Source: Timema cristinae
Taxonomy: Eukaryota; Arthropoda; Insecta; Phasmatodea; Timematidae
Direction of reading: 5' to 3'
DNA: 64,000 bases
Assembly (NCBI GenBank): GCA_039000515.1
Contig: JBCFYV010000100.1
Span: forward strand, 23,369,864-23,433,863
Shown here: one piece after another, positions 24,587-35,441 of the stretch
Numbering within the stretch: position 1 is the first letter of the stretch
How the letters are laid out: the number at the start of each line of letters is the position of its first letter
Made by a program: the position numbers and the translations under genes
Notes under the pieces: generated by a model
What the model was told of the DNA's origin: nothing
The model's input: the letters and a program-made list of their open reading frames with translations, nothing else
Database searches by the model: none

Positions 24587-24589
24587 GCA
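24243..24589 (+). mobile_element. SINE-A with long (AAT)n tail
   Basis: GGTGACCTGGTGAATTAGGG head, full body, tail CCCGAATGGGTAGCAAGACG followed by about 20 AAT units. Confidence 0.9.
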
Positions 24590-24711
24590 TATGCTCAAAA
24601 CAACCTTAAAAGAGGTGCTTTTGGAAATACTGTAGATTTAGAGATTCTGAGGGGAAAAAAACACGTTGCTATAAGAATCTAATTTGTTTGTATATATGTT
24701 GTGTTTCTTTA

Positions 24712-24940
24712 TCCCAGCGTCTAGCTACCCATTCAGGCCATACGCCTGTGTACTCATCAGACTAATGTGTTAAGGGTGAGTAAGATTGCATTTAGAGGAG
24801 TGTCTCTCATTTGAGTGGAAGGCGAGGGAAAATTAACCATTAGTACACCTGACTGGGATCGAACCCCAATCGCCCTATCATCGGCAGTCTAGTCTATAAA
24901 GAGAATGGTGCCTTAGACCATGTGGCCACCGAATCGGGTA
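24712..24940 (-). mobile_element. SINE-B
   Basis: Inverse copy TCTAGCTACCCATTCAGGCC to ACCATGTGGCCACCGAATCG. Confidence 0.8.
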
Positions 24941-25004
24941 GGTAAATAAAAATAAATTGTATTTTTTAGATACTATCCCACGTCTACAGGATTTTTTTTT
25001 TTTT

Positions 25005-25165
25005 TGTACATCACGTCTTACACTAATAGAATAAGAATGAAGAAGGTATAATAAATAAAACTGTACCAGCATTTGCCAGCACAATAGATTAGGCCGGAAT
25101 TTTAACCTCGACAACCCCGTCACCAGCAAGCAAAGCCAAACGAGTCTGAAACCTTTGTCTATGTA
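25005..25165 (-). mobile_element. SINE-B, degenerate
   Basis: TGTACATCACGTCTTACACT at the tail side, then GTACCAGCATTTGCC and AACCTCGACAACCCCGTCAC; internal deletions. Confidence 0.5.
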
Positions 25166-25214
25166 GCCTACCCATTGACACAGGTGGCATGGGCTGACCA
25201 AATGGACTATTTCA

Positions 25215-25925
25215 ACAGTCTTATATTGATACCCAATAGTAATCTATTAACACCCATTTAACTACTACAACGGCCATGTATCAACATATATTTTACTATT
25301 TCAAAAGTCATGTATTGACATCCATTTTAATAATTCAAAGGGTGACATGGTGGTCTAGAGGTAAGGTGTCAGACTTCTGTGTTGGGGGTCCGGGGTTCAA
25401 TCCTCGGTCCCGGCACAGATTTATCTGATTACCAAACCCTTCCTTCACCTCTGACAAGACGTGTATTAATCACAACTTGTGAATGTGTTGAATGCCAGGC
25501 CTCCACCGTGGTTCGGATTCCACGTTAAACTGTAGATCCTCCATTTCAGCCTACACTCACCCTACCATTACACATTAGCGTAAGTGCGTATAAACTGAAC
25601 GGGTAGTATGACGTGGTGATGATGATGATAATAATAAATTCAACAGTCATGTATTGACCCCCATTTGACTATTTCTAAAGCTATGTATTGAAACTCCTTT
25701 GATTAATTCTAAAGACAAGTATCGATACCCATTAGACTAATTTGACTACCTCAGCAGTCATATATCGACACCCATTTGACTAACTCAACAGTCATGTATT
25801 GACAGAGGACAGAAATCTATCAATATCCATTCAATTAATTCAAGAAAATACATCGTTTCCCATTTGACTATTTAAAAATGCATGTATCTTAGCCTATTTG
25901 ACTAAGTCCACAGACAAATGAACAC
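25215..25925 (+). repeat. Diverged tandem repeat of about 36 bp, split by a SINE
   Basis: Loose copies of TTCAACAGTCATGTATTGAC plus ACCCATTTGACTAA recur across the interval. A SINE-A copy at 25340-25634 interrupts them. Unit-to-unit divergence is high, so the array is older than the SINE. Confidence 0.75.
25340..25634 (+). mobile_element. SINE-A inserted in the 36-bp repeat
   Basis: Full-length, GGTGACATGGTGGTCTAGAG to AACTGAACGGGTAGTATGAC and GATGATGATGATAATAATAA. Short ATTCAA flank on both sides. Confidence 0.9.
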
Positions 25926-26145
25926 GTCAACCTCATCATGCATTATGTCTAGCGTCACCCATAGGCCAATAGTATAAGCCCTCGAGGTTTATCCTGGTCG
26001 CAAGAGTTGTGCCAAAAAATTCTAAAGCCATCTCACCTAAAAACTTCCCCCTCTGTCTTCAATAAAAGCCTCTATCATATTAAGGACCAGCCAAGTGGAG
26101 GCGTATCTTATCTTGTCCTTCTCCTGTCACTTGGAGCTATCGTGC

Positions 26146-26171
26146 TATAAATAGTGTTGTCCGGATCAGTT
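26146..26171 (+). promoter_or_regulatory. Possible core promoter (TATA box plus initiator)
   Basis: TATAAATA lies at 26146-26153 and an arthropod-type initiator TCAGTT at 26166-26171, with two GATA-type sites (TTATCTTATCTTG) just upstream at about 26107-26118. The TATA-to-initiator spacing of 22 bases is shorter than the usual 30 or so. The segment is not part of any dispersed repeat that I recognise. It is a weak candidate, of interest because an open exon-like segment follows. Confidence 0.3.
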
Positions 26172-26346
26172 TACTGGCAACCAGCTGTGTCCTCAATCCC
26201 AACATCTACCCTTGACATTTCTATCACATCGGCCAGTGGTGGACACAAACACTACTTTACCTAATAGAAGGGAAGATTTACCGGTAGAAATTTCAGATAG
26301 TTGAACTACAGAGGGAGGAGGTGTATCCTTAAAGGATTCTAATATT

Positions 26347-26530
26347 AAGGTAGATTGGAAGGGAATGCAAGCTAAAGGTAAGTTTTTTTAAAATTTGATA
26401 GAAAATAAATTTTTGGGGCATAGTAAATAAAATAATGATTCCGATTCTGTAGGAATATTTGGTAAAATTTTCTACACAATCTCAACAGTTTTCGATTAGC
26501 AATTTATAAGAAGAATTTCGATATTTTATG
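26347..26530 (+). mobile_element. Possible end of palindromic repeat E
   Basis: AAGGTAGATTGGAAGGGAAT GCAAGC and AGGTAAGTT resemble the left end at 39572. If real, the strong donor-like AAAG|GTAAGT at about 26375 belongs to a repeat. Confidence 0.35.
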
Positions 26531-26825
26531 AAAAACTTTTTAAATATTTGAGTATTTCGATGCGGCTATAGCCGTAATTAACAAATATACTTGCTTGGTT
26601 ATGATAGTATACGCATTCGTACAGCTGTGATTGCACTATTGATAGCATAAAGCCCTCGTGAGATTCATTTCTCTTCAGGAGGAAGTCATTATCCACCTCA
26701 ATATCCAATGGCAAAAATTCAAAGTGTGAAATTTGTTCCTTTTTTTCACTGTGTTTGTTACTTTTCTTTGTTACTAAACATCATTCCTGTGCCTTATCTC
26801 TAATGTGAGCTTTACGATTTCAACA

Positions 26826-27151
26826 GGTCGAATCCTTGTGAGAGCAATCTGAATAGAACTATACCATTCTCAGTACATTCCAAGATGTTATCCTCTTGCA
26901 ATGCAAGAGACGCGGAACATTTCGGGAATACTGATCTAACAATAATTGAGTTATATAATTACGGCTCTTGCGCGATGAAATCCTGTAGGGCCTGTCCCAC
27001 ACACGTTAATTCGGAACTGATCAATCCAGGCTGCCGTGTGTGTATGTTAGGACGGTGGACTGCTCAAATCGAACAGACGAGTGTGTGGAAAGCGGGTGAG
27101 ACATCAGTTCAAACCATCAGTCAGCCGCCGAATGTCGTGGCGCAAACATAA
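26826..27151 (+). CDS. Unrecognised exon-like open frame with CxxC-x12-CxxC
   Basis: After an acceptor-like TTTCAACAG at 26825 the frame stays open to TAA at 27149-27151. The first ATG is at 26885 and gives 88 residues. Translation from the acceptor adds 19 residues with no stop. The product has Cys at 5, 29, 34, 37, 50 and 53 of the ATG form; the last four form CRAC and CRVC spaced by 12, a spacing that could bind zinc. It lies outside recognised repeats, and its base composition is less AT-rich than its surroundings. I do not recognise the protein. It could be the second exon of a short gene starting near 26168, or chance. Confidence 0.25.
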
Positions 27152-27466
27152 TTGTTTGTAGGTCTCATGTGTTTATTTTGTCACAATTGTTTAGTGAGAA
27201 GTATTATATTTAATTGTTCCAATAGGTTTCTTTGAATTGTGCATTCATGCTTGTGAATGTTCAATGGATTCCTGGCGCATGCGAGGTTTTAATATAAGAA
27301 TACTGTCATCATTTTAGTAGTCCATCCTTCAAACAACATTTTCAAGCGCCTCTTTTTATTTCCGATTTATAACAATATGTGAAATTGCAACACACAAAGT
27401 TTCTTCCATATTTAAGCCAAACACAAATGACTCAAGAGTACGTTCAGCATTAACCACTTTCTATTT

Positions 27467-27597
27467 CAGACTGACATGTGTATGCAAAGCCTCAGTTCAG
27501 ACTGACATGTGTATGCAAAACCTCATTTCAGACTGACATGTGTATGCAAAACCTCATTTCAGACTGATATGTGTATGCAAAGCCTCAGTTCGAACTG
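27467..27597 (+). repeat. Short 31-bp tandem repeat, four units
   Basis: Four copies of TTCAGACTGACATGTGTATG plus CAAAGCCTCAG, with AAACCTCAT in the middle units. The array lies about 320 bases after the candidate open frame at 26826-27151. Confidence 0.9.
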
Positions 27598-27902
27598 ATC
27601 GTGTCTAAGAAATGTGCGATGATGAAATAAGGAACAGTGTTAATTGACTAAAACAAACACACGTCAGGCGAGCGCCCACATTCAGAAACCCCGCGTTATT
27701 TAAAAAAATTGTGTGTTATTTTAAAATACGATTCATGCCAAAATAAAGGGGGAAAGAATGGGCGTCCATCTATGGGATTATTTACCTTATATTTTAAGTT
27801 TTATAATTTTAAAAAAATCATGGAAAAGTTAATAATATTTGATTTTCAACGACTTTGACGCGATATGTCGTAGTTCATAGAATAAGTAATAATAATAATA
27901 CT

Positions 27903-28149
27903 TAGAACCGCGTCTTACTACGCATTCGGGTTATACGCTTAAGTACTAATTACACTATTGGTTAGGAATTGGGAATGTTAAATATATAGGAAATGAGCCC
28001 ACATTTGCGTTGAGGGAGAGTGGAAAATTATTTAGGGAAAACCACCACCAGTTCACCCGAGCGAGATTCAAACGACAATCTCCCGTCCTCAGCAGTATAT
28101 CTTAACACGAAACCAGCGCGTTAGCTAACTACGCCACCGAGGTAGGTCA
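27903..28149 (-). mobile_element. SINE-B'
   Basis: Inverse copy with tail GAACCGCGTCTTACTACGCA and head GCGCGTTAGCTAACTACGCC ACCGAGGT, the B' head. Confidence 0.85.
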
Positions 28150-28485
28150 TAGAATGAGGTAAATGGTCAGGAACATAGATCTAGCGTTCCTTAATACAGT
28201 AAAAATCTTATAATGTGCCACGATCAGGACTTAGGAAATGCCGGATTATCGGATTACATCTGTGTAATGCGGTGTATTGTTAGTGTCAAATGTTTCTGTT
28301 CCATTTCTCTAGCTGTTTCAACCAATTTAATATATGTATAAAACACTTTAAAGAAATAGACACAATTATGACAAACACTGTGATACAGAATGACGCTTAC
28401 AAATGTAAACAAAGACTATTTAGGTAAGTAATTATTATTATTAAACTAAATGAAAATGTATATATATAATAGAAAAGAATTGGGT

Positions 28486-28727
28486 AATTTTCTTACTACC
28501 CATTCATGTTATACGTCTATGTATTAATTACGCTAATGGTACTAGGATTAGGAATGTTATATTTCGAGGAATTGTACCCACATTTGCGTGGAGGGAAAGA
28601 GGAAAACAATTTTGGTAAACCACCCTCAGTAAACCAGACCGAGATTCGAACCTCGATCTCCCAGTCATAAGCAGTCTAGTTTAATGCGATAGTAGTGCGT
28701 TAGACCATGCGGCCACCAAAGTGGATA
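28486..28727 (-). mobile_element. SINE-B
   Basis: Inverse copy, TTCTTACTACCCATTCATGT to GCGTTAGACCATGCGGCCAC. Confidence 0.83.
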
Positions 28728-29010
28728 ATAGTAATCTATTGAAATGTGTTATAACAACAAAATTACATATTTTTTCAATGAAATATTGGCACAACAAGAA
28801 ATAATATACAAGTTTTATGACCTTACAATAAATATTAAGGAAACCTTTAAGATGGTAAAATTACAACATATAAAAATACATATAGAATTAATTATTCTTA
28901 TATAAAAAATTATTGATGTTAAGTAATATTTTTTGTGAGACATGATGTACACAATTTAATTCAAAATTGGTTGATGCTGGAAGATTATAACATTAAAGAG
29001 AGTGGTTTTA

Positions 29011-29338
29011 TAGTGAAAATATCCAAGTCAATGAGGATTATCATGTTTTGGCCCCGACCCCCTCGACTAAGAACACCGCCTTATTTAAGGGAAAATATCA
29101 CAAGGAATAAGGGATTTTAGCTCATATAATGAATATAAACTATCTTTAATATATATAGATATATATATTAATATTAATGTGTATATCTATATATATTAAA
29201 GATAGTTTATATTCATTATATGAGCTAAAATCCCTTATTCCTTGTGATATTTTCCCTTAAAAAAGGCGGTGTTCTTAGTCGAGGGAGTCGGGGCGAAAAC
29301 ATGATAACCCTCATTGACTTAGATGAATATTTTCACTA
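29011..29338. repeat. Long inverted repeat (hairpin arms about 150 bp)
   Basis: Left arm 29011-29160 and right arm 29184-29338 are near-perfect complements over the whole length (TAGTGAAAATAT ... TTTTGGCCCCGAC ... CTATCTTTAATATATA and inverse), separated by about 23 AT-rich bases. A third partial direct copy of the GTTTTGGCCCCGACTCCCTC segment lies at about 29655-29702. Confidence 0.9.
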
Positions 29339-29342
29339 TTTA

Positions 29343-29493
29343 TTATTATTTATTATTAGCACCACGTCTTACTACCCGTTCGGGTTATACGCACTTACGC
29401 TAATGTGTAATGGTAGGGTGATTGTGAGATGAAATGTAGGACCTACAGTTTAACGTGGAATCCGAACCAAGGTGGAGGCCTGGAATTCCCCAC
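29343..29493 (-). mobile_element. 5'-truncated SINE-A with 14-bp target duplication
   Basis: Tail TTATTATTTATTATTAGCAC, truncated at CTGGAATTCCCCAC. Target duplication ATTTTCACTATTTA at 29329-29342 and 29494-29507. It landed at the outer end of the right arm of the inverted repeat. Confidence 0.93.
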
Positions 29494-30261
29494 ATTTTCA
29501 CTATTTAAACGGCTATAAAATCCTGAAATCTAGCTTTAATAAATAAGTAAAATATTCATGACTATTAGTTAACATCAAGTACTTGATCGACTATGAAGAC
29601 AACTTGTAGTTCAAAAGTTATGCAGCCAGAAATCACTGCTAACAAATTTTGTCGTCAAATAAGGGTTATCGTGTTTTGGCCCCGACTCCCTCAGTTAAGA
29701 AAGTTCAAGTCCTAAGAATTACGGTCTATAGGCCTTGTGAGTCGTGATCCTGGTATTTCTAATACCTCCTTTGAACTGCATTGTAAATAACCAAGAATTT
29801 AAATTATGATGGCATGAAAGAAAATAGAAACGCATTGTTCGCTTGTTGGGCCTAGCTATAGTATGATTTTAATAGAAAGGTAGTTTTAGAATATACAAAC
29901 ATATTTTATCGGAGTCAACATTGATAGTATTTTAGAGTTTTTTTAGAGTTGAATCAAATTCACTATTTTACGAATTTGAATCTCGAATCCAAATCTGAAT
30001 CTTGAAATAATTATGAACATGAGAGGAAATATAAATATAATAGAATAATATTAAATACAAATTGTAAACAAATGTTAACACTCTTTTTGATAATCCATTC
30101 ATTATAACATTCATACATCCAGTTAAGTTGTCTGGAGACTGGCTGTTAACTTCATCTTATAATAATTATAATTGGTTCTGAGCCGCTAATAAGCAGTATC
30201 AGAACTCTAAACAATTTTCACTTGAAAAATTTAGAATATGTATTTATATTTAATTTCTCTT

Positions 30262-31260
30262 TATCTTACAGGTAGAAAAAGTATTTGATCGTCAAAAAAA
30301 TTGAACTCGAGATTTTGATGAATGTCGACGTTTCATGACCCCCCGAATCCGAAAAAGTGGTTTTTGAATTTCCGTCTGTCTATCTGTGCCTCCAACTAGA
30401 GCCTAAACTATTTTACCGATCAGGCTAAAATTTGGTATCGGCTCTAATGATTTTGAATCAAATAGCCAAAGCTATTATTTATGCTTTTTAGTAAGTATTA
30501 CTCCATCAAAATATTTTGATTAAATCTCATTTCTAAACATTTATAAATATTCTAAACAAAATGGCTACCCTCAATATTTAGGCAAAATGACTTTAAGGGC
30601 TCCGGTCTGATGCGTAAATTATCTTGTTTTATAATATCTCCTAAATTATTTGAGATATGAAATTACTTATCGTTACAAATATGTAAGTCTATTTATAATG
30701 CAAATATTTTATTTGAAGCATATTTTTATAAAACCAATAACTTTCAAGCTATATATATATATATATATATATATAAACTTTTCGAACACAAAAGGTAAAA
30801 GTATTGCGACCGTAAAATAATATAACCTGAAATGTTGATGAATGTCGACGTCTAATGACCCCCGGACTCTAAAAAGTGGTCTTTGCAATGCCATCTGTCT
30901 GTCTGTCTGTTTAAACCTAAAATTAAGAGTAGTTTAATAAACGGCAAAAGGAGAAAAAAAACAGATTTTTCAAAATCGGCTCTAACAATTTTGATTAAAA
31001 TTTGTATCTAAGTGTTGATTAAGATTATAAATAAACTGGCTATTTTCATCTCCCCATAAAAATGAATTTTAGGGTACTTTACAGAAGCAGAAATTTCTGT
31101 ATCTCCGCAGCTATTTGAGATACTAAATAACTTTTCATTACAAAATTGCAGTACTATTAAAAATAAAAAACTTGTATATGAAATATATTTTTATAAAACC
31201 AACAGTTTCCAAGATATTGGCAAATATATTAATACAATTTTGTGAGCTTTAGTTGTAGAG
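30262..31260 (+). repeat. Unclassified repeat D, two tandem diverged copies
   Basis: Copy 1 (about 30262-30780) has ATCGTCAAAAAAATTGAACT, ATGAATGTCGACGTTTCATG and CCCCCGAATCC; copy 2 (about 30781-31260) has TTGATGAATGTCGACGTCTA and CCCCCGGACTC. Both are followed by CCGTCTGTCTATCTGTG-type or ATCTGTCTGTCTGTCTG phrases and end in TATATTTTTATAAAACCAA. An AT run (about 30752-30774) separates them. No coding. Confidence 0.7.
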
Positions 31261-31504
31261 AGATACTACTTACGTGTTAACGCAATAATTCTCCAATGCC
31301 ATAAGGAAATTAAATATAAGTAAGTCTCTCAAAAAGTTTATATTGTTTTTCCTTAGACCTCTTAGGAGGAATGATTGTACAACAATGATCAATCTCCATT
31401 TTAGACTATATAGTCAATATTTACATTTTTTATTGTTCAAATTTTATAAATGAGGAATTTAATAGCAATGCGATGGCATGAAGATTTGCAACAACTAATA
31501 AAAT

Positions 31505-32189
31505 AGTGAAACAATTGTCGGAACTATTGTTAATGCATTTTAGTGAGGATAACACCTCTCCGATATCATATTCTGAAAATTGAAAAATGACACCTGGACA
31601 CGGGAATCGAACCCGGGACCTTCGGCTTAGTACGCCACTGCTCTTACCACTGAGCTATCCAGGATTCGTCCCGTGCCTATGGTCATTCTTCACTCATAGT
31701 TTAAGGCAGAGTCTAAGATGGACGTGCGGAGGTCGTCAGCTTTATAAACACGTGATACACAAGATCACAGCCATCAGACCACGCAGCCATTATCGACTCG
31801 GTAGTTGGCAATTTTGCAGCCATTGGACAATTATATATATATAATTGTTATCCTCACTAAAATGCATTAACAATAGTTCCGGCTATTGTTTCACTATATA
31901 TGCAATCCTATACAATTATATATATATAATTGTCCAATGGCTGCAAAATTGCCAACTACCGAGTCGATAATGGCTGCGTGGTCTGATGGCTGTGATCTTG
32001 TGTATCACGTGTTTATAAAGCTGACGACCTCCGCACGTCCATCTTAGACTCTGCCTTAAACTATGAGTGAAGAATGACCATGGGCACGGGACGAATCCTG
32101 GATAGCTCAGTGGTAAGAGCAGTGGCGTACTAAACCGAAGGTCCCGGGTTCGATTCCCGTGTCCAGGTGTCATTTTTCAATTTTCAGAA
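31505..32189. mobile_element. Foldback: inverted SINE-D copies, with TIRs around the left one
   Basis: Arms 31571-31847 and 31913-32189 (277 bp each) are near-identical inverted copies of a tRNA-headed unit. On the + strand the right arm reads GGATAGCTCAGTGGTAAGAG and GGTCCCGGGTTCGATTCCCG, with a cloverleaf-like acceptor pairing CCTGGA/TCCAGG. In addition the segment 31507-31556 reappears inverted at 31848-31894 (GTGAAACAAT, AACTATTGTTAATGCATTTT and AGTGAGGATAAC), so the left arm is also enclosed by its own about 47-bp TIRs with TA on the outside. Confidence 0.85.
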
Positions 32190-32586
32190 CTAATAAAATG
32201 TTGAAAATTTTAACCGGAAGTTGGAATTTTAATACGAAGAGTTGACCTTTGTGGACCCAATATTGATCTATTTTATCGGTCCAGACATACAAATAAGGAC
32301 ATTAATTCTTTAAAAATAAAATGATAAAATTTAAAATCGGGACTAAAAAAAAGTTTTACATAAGTATAGTGCAATTTATGCTCAGGTTTGCTAGTTTATA
32401 TTATTTCGTTTCACATTTATTACGAGTTTTGGGTAAATATCTCAATTTTTAAACAATAGAGTGAGAAAGTCCGTGCGGAGTTCCGTACTATTTATTTTTA
32501 TAGATAAACGTTTAGAATCTAGAATGGTCTCGAATCCTCGAATACTGAATATCCTCAAGGATGCGAAGAATTCTTGGGCCATTATT

Positions 32587-32856
32587 TTGACACTACGTCT
32601 TAATACCCGTTTGAGCTATAGGCCTACGCATCTATAATACTCGTATGTTTTAACTACACTAATGTGCTAGGAATGAGGAAGGTTAAAGTTAGAGTGAGTG
32701 TACCCGCATTGGCGTGAAGGGAGAATGGAAAATCATAAAGTAAAACCACGCTAGATACATCTGAGCAGGATTTGAACCCCTGATTTTCTCATCATCAGCA
32801 GTCCAGTCTATTGTGATAGTGACGCCTTAGACCATGTGGGCACTGAAATGGATTAC
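32587..32856 (-). mobile_element. SINE-B, diverged
   Basis: TTGACACTACGTCTTAATACC tail side to GACCATGTGGGCACTGAAAT head side; extra bases near 32630-32650. Confidence 0.75.
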
Positions 32857-32966
32857 TTTACTTTTTATTATTAGTATTATTTCACAGGTAGGGTATTGAC
32901 ATTATCTAAGAAAAGTGACAGCAAAAAATCACATGAAAATGGTTTTAGTAACTTTTATAACTACCT

Positions 32967-33515
32967 GGTTCAGTGGCCGCATAATCTAAGGCGTCACTCG
33001 CGTGTCATACTGGCCTGCTAATGATGGGGAGATTAAGGTTTTAATTCCGGTTGGATCTACTGGGACTGGTTTTACCTAAATGGTTTCCCCTTTCATTCCA
33101 CGCAAATGCGGGTGATTTACCTAAAAATAATTCCTTCCTCATTCCTACCATTAGAGTAACTATCATATATTATTATTATTATTATTATTAGCACCGCGTC
33201 TTACTACCCGTTCGGGTTATACGCACTTACGCTAATGTGTAATGGTAGGGTGATTGTGAGATGAAATGAAGGACCTACAGTTTAACGTGGAATCCGAACC
33301 ACGGTGGAGGCCTGGCATTCCTCACATTCACAAGTTGTGATTAATACACGTCTTGTCAGAGGTGAAGGAAGGGTTTGGTAATCAGATAAATCTTTGCCGG
33401 GACCGAGGATCGAACCCCGGCCACCGGCACAGAAGTCCGACACCTTACCCCTAGACCACCAGGTCACCGACAACTATCATATAATTTTATAACCTTGACA
33501 GGTAGTAGGGCGTGG
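32967..33515 (+). mobile_element. SINE-B interrupted by SINE-A
   Basis: TTCAGTGGCCGCATAATCTA AGGCGTCAC head, body to CCATTAGAGTAACTATCATAT, then after SINE-A the tail ATAACCTTGACAGGTAGTAG GGCGTGGTGA. Confidence 0.88.
33170..33471 (-). mobile_element. SINE-A nested in SINE-B, 12-bp target duplication
   Basis: Full-length inverse copy. Target duplication AACTATCATATA at 33158-33169 and 33472-33483. One of the least diverged SINE-A copies. Confidence 0.94.
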
Positions 33516-34170
33516 TGATACATTTTTTTCATAACTATAAAAAATGTCCTTCCTATTTAAATCAGACTGTACGTTTCTCATATTTGTGAGGGAGGCCATG
33601 ATGTAATTCTCTACTAAGTCTAAATGTAAACATACAATATCAGATCATTATTGTTAGAGACAAGTTAAACAAACTAGAGAAAGTTAGGAACCACAAAGTT
33701 ACATTTCTGATCGCATACACTGACGGCTGTCGCATGAATAAACATGTATGTTGAAATGTCTGATCACTTTCCCAGCTGCTGTGTCCCTAAAGCATACCGT
33801 GTAAGGATTACCAACGTCACAGTTTATATTGCCCCCATTTTACAGTTTCAAAATTAGTCTTAAAGAGATTTCTATCCGATCGAATATTTTAAACTGGTGA
33901 CAAGAAAAGCTATAGCTTCAGTTTTTAATGACTACTTGAATTCAAAGCATGCGTAGCAAGTTTTTCTTAGAAATATCTGAAAAGTTAGCGATTGGCAAAT
34001 ATTGTGCGTTTAAAAACTCTCCAATCAGAAAGAGGAATTTTTTGCCATTGTTGTATGTAAGATGGCTGTCTTCAAGATAAGTCATTTGATATATTTAGTT
34101 TTGTTTAGGCATAAATATTGACGACTACTTTGTGAATACTTTTATGGCATGAACTTTTTTATTATCTTTA
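33516..34170. other. Stretch without a recognised gene
   Basis: Unique-looking, AT-rich; no exon or RNA gene recognised. Confidence 0.5.
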
Positions 34171-34179
34171 TTATTACTA

Positions 34180-34385
34180 TTTGGGGTATTTAACGTGTAC
34201 TTTTTGAACACAACTTGTAAACTAACCTAAATCTATAACAGACACAACATCCAGTCCCCCAGCCGTTAGCTCATCAATGTGAAAGGAGAAACCCACATTT
34301 CATCAACGATACTTTCCGGGAATCGAACCAGACACCCTTAGCTTAAGAGGCTTGCCTCAGCAATCAATAAATTTCCACGCAGACG
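34180..34385 (-). mobile_element. SINE-C (tRNA-headed)
   Basis: Reading the minus strand, the head has GCTAAGGGTGTCTGGTTCGA TTCCC, followed by ATGTGGGTTTCTCCTTTCAC ATTGATGA. The + strand left end GGGGTATTTAACGTGTACTT recurs at 57433 and, inverted, at 48110-48135. Confidence 0.6.
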
Positions 34386-34959
34386 TTCAGATCTAAAGCA
34401 ATATTTAATTCCATGACACGTTTATTTCAAAATTGATTCACTTCAAAATTAATCCGAAAGATTCCAACTGAGCTCTTTTTCCTTAAAAAAAACCCATAGT
34501 TTGAGTTTTATTAATATAAATAAAATGTGTGAAAATGTGACATTAGCTGGTTTTCAACGACTTTTTAAGCATATTTGTGGAGAGACTTGATGAAAAAAAC
34601 ATTTCATATCCAGGCTTCTTCTAACAAATACAGTAAATTTTTGATAATCTTACAACAGAAAATTTTAAGATATTAGAGAACTAGCAGTGAGCTTTTATCT
34701 TTACCTTGAGATAATAAATTTGGTAATTTTCTTTCCCCTCTTTCTTACTGACTTGTCAAAGGGTGGTTGAAGATGTAGGATGAAAGGGAGTATAAGCTTA
34801 GACAAATACAAAAGTAGTTCCAGAAAATGGCACAGACCATTGTATTTTAAGCCATTGTATTTTTGCCTGACAGCGATTGATACTTTCTCGCTGACCGAGG
34901 CAGACATGTTACCGACTAAGCTCATGTGTTAAACATATTATTAAACGATGTATTCAGTA

Positions 34960-35441
34960 GAATGGAGAATTGATGTTTCAGTCTTAGAACGATATACGAG
35001 TTTATAGCAGACTAGCCCCCTTCCCCATAAAAAATATTGTAAATAATCCTGTAAAACAAAGCTTAAAATCATCCATAATGTCAATATAAAAACAAAACTT
35101 TTTTACTTTTTTTTTAAAATACAGTCCTACCATCACTGTATAGCCCCCTTCCTCTTTTTATCCTCCCTCCTATTTTCATTTCATTCCTCTTTCCTCACCC
35201 CTACCCCCCTCCCTCTCCATTCAATAACTTTTTTTTCCAACGACTATATAATATACTATCGACATTTTTATAAGGAATAAATTAAATTTTCAAAATAAAA
35301 TATAGCCTATGTGACTCGCTGATAATGTAGCTTTATATTGGTGAAAGAATTTTTAAAATCGGTCCAGTAGTTTTTGAGTGTATCTATTACAAAAAAAAAC
35401 AACAAAAAATCAAATCTTTCCTTTTATAATATTAGTGTAGA
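34960..35441 (+). mobile_element. LINE 3' end, RTE-like, 5'-truncated
   Basis: The 3' half has GTGACTCGCTGATAATGTAG, TGAAAGAATTTTTAAAATCG GTCCAGTAG and TTATAATATTAGTGTAGATA after an A-rich stretch with CAACAAAAAA. I know this type of ending from insect RTE-type LINE tails; the assignment is from memory. There is no open reverse transcriptase frame. Confidence 0.5.

Noticed and set aside
32098..32168. True tRNA gene (cloverleaf-like segment)
   Set aside because: It folds partly (acceptor CCTGGA/TCCAGG) but is embedded in a longer dispersed unit present in several decayed copies, so it is a SINE head.
31587..32173. Pair of 85-codon frames on opposite strands
   Set aside because: They are the two arms of the SINE-D foldback.
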